Assembly (NCBI RefSeq): GCF_010183535.1
Contig: NC_071332.1
Span: 434,001-498,000 of the forward strand
Direction: 5' to 3'
Length of the DNA: 64,000 nucleotides
DNA from: Caenorhabditis remanei
Lineage: Eukaryota > Nematoda > Chromadorea > Rhabditida > Rhabditidae
A program made the position numbers and the translations under genes. Below are positions 14,815 through 26,092 of this stretch, in pieces. Position 1 is the first letter of the stretch. The number at the start of each line of letters is the position of its first letter. The notes beneath the pieces were generated by a model. It did no database searches, was not told the DNA's origin, and saw only the letters and a list, made by a program, of their open reading frames with translations.

Positions 14815-16799
14815 ATGGACGTCCGCCTCCTATTCTCTCTATTTTCTTTTCTTTTCTTTTGGATTTGTTACTTGTCCTTTTTTGTTTCTTTTTCTCTTTT
14901 CTACTCCCAGTTTTTATCTCAAAATTTTAAATTTTCCCCTCTCTCGTTCCACCACTACAATACACACCCCCTACGCGCACAAAACGAGTTTAAAATGCTC
15001 TTTTCATAACTTCATTACATCTTCGTCTTCTTCTTCATATGTTCCATTTTTTTGTCTCTTTCTTGCAAAAGTGCTCTCTATCCGGTAAGATTAAACAGAT
15101 AAGAACACTAATTGCACCTCTCTCTCTCTCCTTCTGTGTTCTCCTTAGCCCCTTCTATGTTTTCTTGACCTGTTCTATTTTCTAGTTGTGAGCCTAACAC
15201 CCCGGGATCCGATTCCTCTCTTTACATTTAAAAATGCAGCTTATTTATTCCAATTTAAATCCACGAAAAATAATGTTTCCCAAAACATACCCCAATCATT
15301 CTGAGAATATGAGAATTAACTCTATTTTTAGAATATTGAATTTTAATTTCCTCTTGTCTCTCTCTCGAATATACATCCTTCCTGATAAAAGTTCTATTTC
15401 ATTGCTCCCTCCTCCATCCCCCGTTTCCTCTTCCATTTTCTCTTCTTTCTCTTCCCATTCTACTGATTCCAAATGAATATTTTTACCAGAAGGTTTCTGT
15501 GGGCGCAAGAACCAGTCACTCTCATACGAGACTGTGTGTGTTTGGTCAAAGTATTTATAACACACACACATTCAAAGTTTTATGATTCATTGTATAGAAA
15601 GAGAATACAGGAATAGTTTCAATGGCATTGTGATTGAGTGAAGAAAAGGAGTTGTCTGGGGTGCCTGTGACGCGTTTTTGAAAAGAAAGCTCGTGTACTC
15701 CTCGTGGACAAGTTGAATTGAAGTGTTCGAAATTTTGACAAGTTTCAAGATGTTTTACGACTACATTTCCATTATTAATTGATTTTTTATGAATCAAACC
15801 CCGAAAAATTAACAAAAAATGGAAAAAAATAGCAGAACAATATTTTGGTGCCGTGGACTCCTCGTGGGCAAGTCGAAAATCAGTTTTTGAAATGTTTTCT
15901 CTATTTTTGATAAAAACTGGAATTTTCTGAAAAAAACCTTTTAAAATTAACAAAAAACCGACTTGAACTTGTCCACGAGGAGTACACGCGGGGTCATTTT
16001 TTTAAATAATTTTCTATCGATTTTTTATATTTTTTGCGGTTTTTTAATCGAATTAATAGCAAAAATAACGATTTCAACCTGATTAACCGAAAAAAATCAT
16101 CAAAAATTGCATACATTTTGAATTTCCTTTTTGGAGCTTGTCCACGCGGAGTACACGAAGATAGTGGGAACGCGCTCCGCCGCCAACGGTTGGCACGGTG
16201 CCAAATGTCACAAAGCGTGACGCGCACGCGACGCGCGGACCTTACGCTTCGCACTGTTGTGTCGGAGTAGTAATTTAGCACATTTATTTCAAGATTTTTG
16301 TTATCAATAGAGCGCATTTGCACCTCAAACCTTACATAGTTAACATACAGTTATCTAAAACACACATTGAGTGTGTGTATGTGGTTTGAACGTTTGCCCC
16401 GAAATTCGAGCACACACACATTACGTGTTTGAGCAACAATTTCGCGGGTTTTCTTGCGGGAAAAATGGAAAAAAAAACTTTCAAGAAAAGTAATTTTTCG
16501 AAAAAAAAAAGTTTTTCGATTATTTCACACAGTAAACATACATATTACCTCTCACCTCTCATTGTGTTTGCCATCATTGACTGAAAGAAATGTTCCAGTT
16601 CGGTACAGATTGACTCCGCCCACTTTTTCGAATGAGAATTATTCGATTCGGATAGTTTTATATTTAGACATTGTCATAGTTGTTCAACTGTTTCTTGCTG
16701 ATATTTTTTTTGAAAAATTTCAAATTAAAGCGCACTTGCTAAGATACCAGCTAACTGATACTTCTTGTAATCAATATAATTTCTAATATTACCAGAGTT
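14815..16799. other. gsp-1 3' flank and intergenic DNA
   Basis: The first few hundred bases are T/C-rich and likely include the gsp-1 3' UTR; an ATTAAA at 15090-15095 is a weak candidate signal. I see no further gene. Copies of the GAGCGC motif lie at 16308-16323 and 16728-16740. The TGTACTCC repeats at 15691-16158 are listed separately. Confidence 0.45.
15691..16158. repeat. Four copies of TTGTCCACGAGGAGTACAC in inverted order
   Basis: Copies lie at 15691-15713 (-), 15852-15874 (-), 15968-15989 (+) and 16137-16158 (+). Two minus copies followed by two plus copies make a loose inverted structure of about 470 bases. A related word, GTCCGAGAGGACTACAC, is found inside the fold-back element at 25549-26090. 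Confidence 0.7.
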
Positions 16800-17463
16800 G
16801 CAACGGGCCGGGCCGGGCCGGGCCGGGCCGAAACCAGAATTTCTCCGGCCCGGCCCGGATTTTCAGTACTAAAAAAATTCAATGTTTTTTTTCGAAAATT
16901 TTTCAAATTTTTTGGCAAAAAATTTTAAAGGGGGACACAACTAGTTCTAAATTGAGGGTTTTTGATATGAATCGATTCAGAAAGCCAGGAAAAAGATACA
17001 TTTCTTTTGGTTTCATGTCTGAAAATGCGTCTAATGCGAGTTATGATACCTCAAAATGTCAAAAATCGATGCTAGTCGTGCACTTTTTCAGTACATTTCA
17101 ATAGAAATTCTCCTCGTCCTACACGTGAAAGCAATATTTTCAAAAATTATCAAGAAAAATTCGAAAAATGAACATTTATGAATGCATTTCACGTTCAGAC
17201 GAGGAGAATTTCTATTGAAATGTACTGAAAATATGACGACGGGGAGCGATTTTTGGAATTTTGAGGTCTCATAACTCGCTAAAACTGATTTTTTGATATT
17301 CTTGAGAAAAAATTTGGAAAATTTTCAGACAAAAAAATTATTGAAAAAAAAATTCTAGTGAAAAAAAATTCAAAAATTCAAATCCGGGCCGACCGGGCCG
17401 GGCCGGGCCGGGCTGAAACCGGGCCGGGCCGGGCCGGCCCGGCGGGCCAGCCCGGAATTTTGC
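16800..17463. mobile_element. Fold-back element with GGGCC-repeat ends
   Basis: Both ends carry runs of GGGCC units (16807-16858 and 17386-17454), and near the outer limits are GAAACC blocks. Inside, the left block TTTCAGTACATTTCAATAG with TTCTCCTCGTC (17086-17122) returns inverted at 17201-17232. The element lies between TTGCAA-type borders. There is no ORF. The GGGCC arrays can form hairpins or quadruplexes. Confidence 0.75.
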
Positions 17464-17559
17464 AAGTATGAATATTACCGTACCTCTTGTAATTGAAAAT
17501 TTCCCTTTACTTTGAAACTTTGTCACGGTATCTGGAATTTTCCTATTTACAGAATTTTA

Positions 17560-17960
17560 TATGTATTGTGTAGACAAAATCTAGATCTTCATTTTTGTAG
17601 TTGACCACTTTTTTGTAAATCGTTTCCCTGGTAAGATATCGGCAAAAGAAAGTGCTAACCTTTTTGCGTGTGATTTTCAGCCTTTTATAACCGCCACTCT
17701 TGAAATGACTATAACTTTCTAGGGAAGACTCGTAGGAGAAAGTTGTCAACTACAAAATTGAAGATCTAGGTTTGATCTTTCAATTTCTAATGAGTTTGTT
17801 CACATTTTAGTAGTTCTTGATACCGTAACACACCCTTACTGTAGCCCAGCTGCAAACGCTGACCCATTAGACTTCAACAGATTGTAAATTTCTGGGAAGA
17901 GCCCGTACAAAAAAGTTGTCAACTAAAAAAAAATTAAGATCTAGATTTCATCTACAAAAC
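17560..17960. repeat. Degenerate copies of the GTAGTTGACAACTT repeat
   Basis: Blocks such as AGATCTTCATTTTTGTAGTT (17581), GTTGTCAACTACAAAATTG (17740) and AAGTTGTCAACTA with AAGATCTAGATTTCATCTAC (17912-17955) alternate in both orientations. They belong to the dispersed hairpin family. Confidence 0.65.
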
Positions 17961-18389
17961 CCATCAAGCCTAAAATATCTAGAAACTTCGTGACGGGCTC
18001 TGAAAAGCTCTAAAACTTTCCGATTCCGACTTTTCTGCTCAAAAATTCCTATTTTTTCGAATTCCTGCGATCTCATTTTCCCAAACTCTAAAGGGTTTTT
18101 TTGTATCTTTCTCAAGTGTATTTTGAACAATAACCCCCCGTACCTCAGTACTCCTCAGATCCCCCTCCTCAATAGCCCTCATTGTGTACCAAATGGATAT
18201 TTTAAATACCAGTAAGCCACTCGTCAGCCTATTCTCTATTATTTTTTCTTCTCGCGTCAATACAGTCCACTTCTCTAGGGGGGGCCAGACTGTTCTCTCT
18301 TTTCAATTTACCGCCATTCTTTTCTACCTGTGACGAGACAACAATTCGTCACTTTCGGTTTCTTTATGTTGCACGTAAGTGAATGGCGA
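17961..18389. other. Intergenic spacer
   Basis: AT-rich DNA followed by T/C-rich DNA. I see no gene, RNA or clear repeat. Confidence 0.4.
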
Positions 18390-18960
18390 GGCACGTTTTG
18401 AAACAATAGTTTCATAACGTCATAGGTTTCAAAGTGTCCCAGCGCGATGAGTGAAAGTTCGAAGGTTTAGAATCGTTGTAGTTGCGAAATGGTGGGTTTC
18501 AAAACGACTTAGTTGTTAAGCGTCCACTGAGCAGTTGCTTGACGCCCCAGTTTCGTAATGGCGTAGTTTCAAAAGTTGCGAAACGGCACATACACCAGTT
18601 TTGAACCTTTTTCATATTGCAACCTCAAAACTGGACGTTTTGTAACTGAGACACATTGAAACTGTAACGATTTGTAAATGTTTCAATTTTTTAAACAGTT
18701 TTTTAATTTTTTCATCGAAAATGTGATAATTTTTTTATGACTTTTCAGAGTTTGTTCTAATTCTGTATCATAGTCGAAAATTTGACCTTCTCGAGAAAAA
18801 ATTCTAAAAATACGAAAAAAAATTGGAACATTTCGGAACCGAGAATTTTGGTTTTGACAACAGTCCGACATGGTTTCGACCTGGCACGGTTGCTAAACGT
18901 CTCGGTTTCAAAATAGTTACATGATGGCCAATACTGATAATATGGTTTCAGAACGGACTC
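18390..18960. repeat. Low-copy degenerate GTTTCAAAACG repeat region
   Basis: Words like GTTTCAAAACG, GTTTTGAAAC, GTTGCGAAACG and GGTTTCAAAAT recur about a dozen times in both orientations with irregular spacing. No ORF of note. It resembles an old, eroded satellite. Confidence 0.5.
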
Positions 18961-19734
18961 TCTGCGTCTCTCCCTTCCTCACACTATTTCTTCCCCTGTT
19001 CCAGTAGAGCGCGCTTTCAACATCAACACCCTCTCAATACATAAGTCTCAGATTTCTTTAGACATTTTCTTCCCCCGATAACTATCTACCAAATGTTTCT
19101 TTCACTCCCCTTAGAAACCGGGTGTCACCTGACCGGTCCATTTCAAAAAAAGAATAGAGAATTTTTCTTTTCGGAACGATGACGACGAAAAAGATGACAT
19201 CTTCAAAAAAAGATGAAACCCGTTTTACATTCAACAAGAGGGAGAAAATGACCAAATTGAATTTTGAAAACGAGGAGAAGAGGAACAGATTTCGAGGGAA
19301 ACTTGTTGAACTATAATTTTATTTCGAAAAAAGAAGATTTTTGGGGTCAAATTTCAATCTAGCTGCAAATTTCGGAATAAAGTTAGGAAAAGTTTGGTCT
19401 CTCACAAAAAAATCCTGAAACATCACGAATCTCCATATGATTTCGTTCGGAAAATCCAATAAATCTCGTCTCGAATGCAATAAATTTTTATGATTTGTTG
19501 AATAGTTTATGGGTAACTAAACCAGAATATTATACATTCAATTGGGGAGGAGTTTCGGAATTCATTTGTTCTCCTCCCTCCCGGTAGATCAAATGTCACT
19601 TTTCATTTTTAATCGAATCTAGATCTCCATTTTTGCAATTGGCAACTTTTTTGCACGGTTCCTCCATAAAAAGATACAAGTCCTAGTGAATAAAGTTTGA
19701 GATGCCTGTTATGGTGTTAGAATTTGTTGTCATG
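18961..19734. other. Intergenic spacer
   Basis: No gene is seen. It contains one CTGCGTCTCTC word at 18962 and a GAGCGC motif at 19003-19022; the rest is AT-rich. Confidence 0.4.
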
Positions 19735-20160
19735 TTTCAATGTTATATGTATTCTGTAGATCAAACCTAGATCTACATTTTTGTAGTTGACAACTTTTTG
19801 ATAGCTCTGCACGGTGTCGAGAGAGAGCGCAGAGAAGTTAGACACTCTCGCTTCTCTGCGTCACTCTCTCCCCCTCCTTATTGAGTGGAGCTCCTTTAAA
19901 GGCGCATATCTCAAAAACTAGAAGAGTTGTCAAAAAAGTGTCAACTGCAAAAATGGAGCTCTAGGTTTGATCTACACAGCCAATGTAAATTTGAAAGGAT
20001 AGCAATTTTCGAAATGTTGTCAACTAACATTGATAAACTCAAGGACAAAGGTCAAAACTTGCTATCTTTCAACATACTGTAACTTTCTTGGATAGCTTTG
20101 CACAAAAAAGTTGACAACTACAAAAATAAAGTTCTAGACTTTTTCTAAGTGACCAATATA
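19735..20160. repeat. Two-armed hairpin repeat (best copy A) plus extra half-units
   Basis: The left arm has AGATCTACATTTTTGTAGTT, GACAACTTTTTGATAGCTC, then a core GAGAGAGCGCAGAGAAG with its mirror CTTCTCTGCGTCACTCTC. The right arm mirrors the left with GCGCATATCTCAAAAAC, AGTGTCAACTGCAAAAATGG and TTTGATCTACACAGCCAATG at about 19900-19985. Further half-units follow to 20160. It looks like a palindromic non-autonomous element of about 260 bases. Confidence 0.75.
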
Positions 20161-23100
20161 CATTGGCGAATTTGCATTGTTTTATAGCTCCGTGACGAGC
20201 TCTTAGAGTTAAGGCTAGCTAAGGCGAATAATGGAAGCGGTTTGATAACAACAGTTATAATCCCTATCAAAAAAAATTTGTTCCCAAGAAATTTTTATAT
20301 GGTTAGAAAGCTGAAAACGTGAGGATTCTGAATATGTTTTTAAATTTTGGTTAGTGCTAAAATGAGCCGAGTTATAACGATTTTAGTCTGGAGGCATTGA
20401 GTTGGCGAGTCTTGAAGTTGTTTAACTCGATTCACATTGTCACTATAAAAAATTTGAAAACTGATTCAGAACTTCCCATGTCTTTTCCGTCATACAAGCC
20501 TCATTTTTTTAAGTTTACGCGAATCCAAGAGAAAATGGGATTTTATGATATAAACTCGTATAAAGTTTAAAGTACAGTAATGGCCAATAACAACTTATGC
20601 CGCAGCGGACCGAGATACATCAGTTTTTAGTATAATAGCACTCCACACTTCGACGACCTTAGCGGTCAATTCGACCAATTCTAAGACTTCATAGAACACG
20701 TCTGAAAGTTTCCAGTCCAAAGCAATTTGTACTTTCTCTCCCTGTCCCCCAACTATCCGTGTCTCTAGTGGTTTCGGTACTTGACACCCTGTCCCCTCCC
20801 CGTCCTCCGATGCCATCCTCTTTTCAATTTCATGGCAACAGTATCCAATATCTTCTATTCCTCCCATTATTTCTCTTCCGAGTTACTATCCACCCCTCTT
20901 TCCCTAATATCTATCATATGATCCAGTTGGTTCGAACCAACTACTCGAGCCTCTCATAGACTGTATCAATCATCGGAGACGCAGCATTATTTGTTCTTCT
21001 GTTTGTGGGGTGAAAAAAGAAGACTCCCTCTCTCTCTCTCTCTTCCGATCGGGAAGAGCACACTGTAGAGAGCACCGCGCGAAACGTGAACCGAGGATTC
21101 ACGCGAAACTTATCTCGTCGTCTGCGTCTCTCTTTCTCTCTCTATCTATGTGCTCCGGTTACTGTCTTCCTGTCTTTCTGTCTTTATGATCTACTCTTTT
21201 TTGTACAACTTTTTGGTTTTTACTGACTGATCTCTTCATTAGAAATGTCTTTTAGTTTATCTCGTGATGAGATAGAGGTTTCGAGATTTTTCGAAATTTT
21301 AGTTATTCATTTATAAACAAATGCGCTCTATTACGAAATTAGAACTATTCAGAATCTTTTTTTGTGAAATAAGTGGTTCAATAGAGCGAATTTGCATAGA
21401 CAATCTTGTGACAGATGACCGAAAAAATGCAAAAATTCGGCCACCGAGTTTTATTGCTTTTTCATAAGTTTTTCGCTTCTAACGATTAAAAAAGAATGAC
21501 AAAAACCTTTAAATAAAGGAATGCTTTTTTTGTTGTTTTTTTCCCAATTTTCGAAGTTTTTGACGTTTTTTAATGAGAAAAAAAGGAATTTTTGGTTGTG
21601 ACACTTGTAGAAAAAAGAATTTTTCCCCAAACTGAATAGTGCGAGTATTATGTAAAAGTGCACATTTCACAGTGTAAATCACTTGAGATATGATCTCGTT
21701 CGTTTTCTCTTGAAGAAAAGAACACAAATCCGAGTTGAGCTGATCAGCGACTCACCCTCAAGTAGGCAATGTTCGTTTTCGTTTTCGTTTTGGAACGAAA
21801 AAGAAAAAAAAAGAAAAAGGAAAAGATGAACGGTTCGGTTCTTTTAAAATGATTAGCCAAACATATATTCTTGCGTCTAGTTCCCACACAATTCTTCCTA
21901 GTTTCGGTAGAGCGCGGTAGTGAAAAAAATTAGATACACTAAAAATTCATATGCACTTCACTGTACCTTCGCTAGAGCGCACTTACCCAACATAGAAAAA
22001 GCCACGCCTCCCATCAAAACCCCGCCCCCTTATTCCTCTCCTTCTCCCTCAAAAAACCCCAAAAATAGTAGCGGATGTGACAAAAAACCTAAGAGAAAAA
22101 TCTCATCTTTTTTGAGTCTTCTCCTCTTCTTCTTCTTTCTTCTCCAATTTCGACATGAGATGAGACATGGGGTGAGAAATAAGGATTTGAAGAAGAAAAA
22201 AGAGACATCTTCTGTGTTGGTCAAATATGATTTTGGCCTTTGCACATCTTTTTCCTCCTTCCTTACCCATATTTGTGACACATTTGAAAACTATTTGGAC
22301 GTTTCGAAACTAGTTGCAAAACTTCGCCTTTCTTGTAATCAGTATTTTCTAAAAGCGGATTAAAATTTGAGACTCATTGACTCTATTTTCTTCTTTGAAT
22401 TAACAATTTATTTTTTTCAAATTCTGATCAGCTCAATTTCTTGTCAAAGTATTTATATGTAGTCACTGATCATTGAATTGGCGACTTTAATATAAAGTAA
22501 ATAGAAAGAGAGTTCGGTTTACTTGTCAAACAAAAATGAAATTTTATCAGTTTCAGTTTTTCACACCTCTGAAACAAATGTATATTTTATTGTGTATTTT
22601 AGAATTTCGTCACTTGGTGCACAATTTTTTTACAATTTTTTTTGGACATTTTTGAAATTTTCATCGAAAATAGTCAGAAATTCTATGAACACTAGACTTT
22701 TAATCGGAATTTGAAAACCTTGCCGAAAATCCTACTTTTTTGCAGAAAGTTTTCAAAAATGTACTGAAACCCGGCCGTGATACTAGATTATCAATGCAGC
22801 GCGTTTGCTTAGCCTCACTTTTAATATTTGAGTTGTTTATGCATATTCTCTAAGTAAGTTCTATTTGAGTAGTAATTTCGAAAACTGTCGAAGGAGCGTA
22901 GTTGCATTCCTTAAATGTATGAAAACAAAATATTCTGGATAACAAATAAATCTCAATTTTAGTTGTCAAGTAAACTTTGATTATTAGGAAAGCGCGTTTA
23001 CATTGTTTTTCAAGTTGTTAGACACTTCTTGTAATTTTAGGCAATTTCTCGAGAATTTGACCAAAAACTCCAATTTTCTTCCCGTATTCTTTTTGAGATG

Positions 23101-23998
23101 TGGTGTACGATTCTTTTTAAGATGTGGTGTACGAACTACTATATTTTCCTTTTTCAATATAACCAAAACGCGTCAAAGTCACTCCAGTCCAGGAATTTCC
23201 CGGTATTGCTATCATCATCACTATATAACCTTTCCTGTTTATTTACCAAAGGAAGCTTCAACAACAAATCATCATAATAAATTACTGCACACACACCCAC
23301 TCACTTATAATATTTGACCACTATTATTGACCACGCCCACCGAAAAAAATATTTGGAATTTTCATAAATGGTCAAGTAACACTTTAAGACGTCAACCTCC
23401 TTATGTTTCTCTCTTATCATTTAAGTTGCACCTTCTCTAGAGTAGGCTACGTCAGTTTTTGTAGATCAAATTTTTTTTTGGAAGTTTTAGATCACACTGT
23501 TAACCCACACACACGTATTTTAATTTGATAAGGAAGAGAACAAAGTTTTTGTATATATAGATGAACTGTCCTTGTTGCTCTTCATTATTTTTCGATTCCA
23601 TATTTTCCAATTTCCCCCCATACCCTTTTGATAAGAAAAATACAATAGAGACATGTCAAGCAAAAAAAAGAATTGAATAATGATTGGAATTTCTTATTGA
23701 AAAGGAGAAATGTGTCAATATAGGAAATTGGCAACATTTGCCACGCCCATTTCCCTTTATTGTGTCGTTCTCTCATTTCTTTCCCCATTCGAGAGAAGAA
23801 CACTGCTGAAAGTGTCATTTCGCTCTGTTTTTATTTTTATTTGGGAGGAAGGAAAACGAAACAAATACTTTTTTGTGTCTTTTCTGATATTTCGTAATTT
23901 TTGGACATCCGTTTCACTTTTGATTTAGCTCCGTATCATCGCATGTATTTTATTTATCAGGGGGAGTCGATATTCAGCAAATTTAATTTATGTACATT
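20161..23998. other. Intergenic region with no supportable gene
   Basis: The ORFs here are short and low in complexity. Landmarks: GAGCGC motifs at 21318-21330 (-), 21381-21397, 21906-21920 and 21972-21987; a CTGCGTCTCTC word near 21122 within a TCTC tract; and a diverged element at about 22600-22780 ending in ACTGAAACCCGGCC that is shared with about 37850-37990. Confidence 0.45.
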
Positions 23999-24366
23999 AA
24001 TGACCATAATTTTAATAACTTTGACCGTTTTCAGTTGAAAATGTCCAACTTTGAGAGTGTATCATGGTATCACTGATTGCCATACCAAATAAATTTTTAA
24101 TGGATCGTACAGATCGAAGATAGGGCTCCATTTTTAGTTGACAACTTTTTTGTACGGGCACTCCCTAGAGAGTTACGTTAAGTAATTTCTCTCTCAAATC
24201 AACCAATTTCAGTGAAATTTTTGAGCTGTCCCCTTAAAATGACAATATCTCTCTAGGGAGTGAGTACCCATACAAAAAAGTTGTCAACTTCAAAAATGGA
24301 GCTCTACTTTTGATCTGCACGATCCATTGAAAATTTACATTGTGGAACAACCGTTTAGAGGTTGCC
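23999..24366. repeat. Palindromic element with TGACCATAATTTTAA end (copy 1)
   Basis: It begins AATGACCATAATTTTAATAA and runs through TTTTCAGTTGAAAA, ATCATGGTATCACTGATTG and GTTGACAACTTTTTTGTACG. The sequence then turns back with CATACAAAAAAGTTGTCAAC. The same order of blocks occurs at 34818-35178 in an intron of the PP1-like gene. No ORF. Confidence 0.7.
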
Positions 24367-24693
24367 AAGGAATTGCTACGTCAGCAACTAGTATACCAGC
24401 TTCTGTGACGTGAACAAAATTGTAGACATATGCATAGGAAATTACCTAATTAATGAAGGTATACAACTGTTTCCGGCGCATTGTCTATATCCCCCATGTT
24501 ACCAATACTAGTGATACCTAATCTAGTCATCAAATGTTCCAGACTCACACACATTTTGGAGTCTTCTGATTATATCGGTGCCAGGTACCCCTAGCACCTC
24601 TAGGGCATCACGGAATTGTAGGTAGGAATACAAACGTGATTTTTTTCTTGGAGATCAGTCTGCTCAGAACTCCGCTATATATAAGGCGAGGAG

Positions 24694-24913
24694 AATAGGA
24701 TTTTTCATTGGTATTTGTAGACGGTGAGATTAATGCCTGGATTCTCAGCAAGTGCACTCCATTGATAGTTTTCTTGTAAGGTACTTCCATTGCTAAACTC
24801 TAGGTGCCTGCGCTCCACTGCCAACATTCTCAATAGAGCATTTTTGTCACAATAGCCGAATCAACCTCTGACGTCTTTCGAATCACCTCTGACGTCTTCT
24901 ACCCAGACACTTT
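24694..24913 (+). repeat. Left copy of a ~220 bp near-perfect inverted repeat
   Basis: Its reverse complement is found at 29178-29397 with only about one difference that I can see (GTGCACTCC against GTGCGCTCC in the same frame). It includes two direct CCTCTGACGTCTT blocks and three GAGCGC-type motifs. The match ends sharply at both sides. Confidence 0.9.
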
Positions 24914-25548
24914 CAATTTCCGGCTCATTACGGTTTCTGAGCACCGGAATCTCGTCAATTCCAGTTACAGTATGCCCCCATCCCCCACGAATTCTCTTCT
25001 TCATTTTATTTCGTCGTTTTCTTCTTCTTCTAATTTCCTCCTCTCCTCCCACTTCTATTCCATCATGATCTATGTTCCATGCCTGCGTCTCTCCGTCCCA
25101 CACACTCTCTCGCCATGTCATCCACGTGTTGCGAGAAGCATAAAAGCAATCTTCTTCTCCTTCTCACCATATGTTTGAAATTTGACTTTTTCTCGATTTT
25201 GCACAGAATAAAATGGAAAAATTGCAGGCGAGCTCCAAGTGACGAAGAAGTGCTCATTGCTCACCGCGAGTTTCCATTTTTAGTTTTTTCAAGAGGGGAC
25301 GGGGGATTACTGTAGCCGTCCCCTCAATACGTCTTCATCGTTTTTGATCTTTTCTTGAAGATGTTTCTCTGTTTGCTCCTTCACTTCCTGCTCCATGATT
25401 CTTTTCCGTTTTTCGTTTTCCGGATTTTATTGCCTTTTTGGCTTTCATCTTTCTGGAGAGCAATGACATCATCACAAGGAATTTTTTGTTTTATTTCGGT
25501 GTCGTTTCGAGATTTTTTGGGGTGGAAAAGAGAACAATGAGGAATTTA
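24914..25548. other. Spacer inside the inverted pair
   Basis: T/C-rich DNA with short ORFs of low complexity. No gene is supportable. Confidence 0.4.
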
Positions 25549-26090
25549 AAGGAGGACTGAAGTCATCTTTTTTTATTTCAGATTCTGATACTTCAGAAAA
25601 TTCTGAGCAACTTTCATCATTGGAGCATGTGCTAAAAAACGCTCTAAATGCCCTAAATTCACGTTTTCTTGGCTCAAAAGGAGCCTAGATGGAAGAGTTT
25701 TCCCACGCGAATTTTCGCCCCCGTGTAGTCCTCTCGGACAAAAATATTTCTTTTTATTTCTCGATTTTTCGTTTTCTTGCTTTTTTCAACAAATTTTCGT
25801 GTTTTTTTCAATTTATATCATAAAAAAAGAAGAAAAAACACGATATTTTGCGGAAAAAGGCCAAAAAACAAAAAATCGAGAAATTAAAAGAAATAATTTT
25901 GTCCGAGAGGACTACACGGAGGAAGAAATTCGCGTGGAAAAACTCTTCCATTTAGGCTCCTTTTGAGCCGGGAAAACGTGAATTTAGGGCATTTAGAGCG
26001 ATTTTTAGCACATGCTCCAATGATGAAAGTCGTTCAGAATTTTCCGAAGTATCAGAATCTGAAATAAAAAATATGACTTCAGTCCTCCTT
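25549..26090. mobile_element. Fold-back element, 542 bp, TA-flanked
   Basis: The ends read AAGGAGGACTGAAGTCAT and ATGACTTCAGTCCTCCTT with TA on both sides, which fits a Tc/mariner-type target duplication. The arms (about 25549-25815 and 25825-26090) are near-perfect reverse complements over their whole length and include GTGTAGTCCTCTCGGACAAA. There is no transposase ORF. Confidence 0.88.
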
Positions 26091-26092
26091 TA

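Noticed and set aside
21920..22363. A 147-codon plus-strand ORF
   Set aside because: It begins in a dispersed motif region and is mostly Lys, Ser, Pro and Phe runs. No homology is recognised and no exon borders are convincing.
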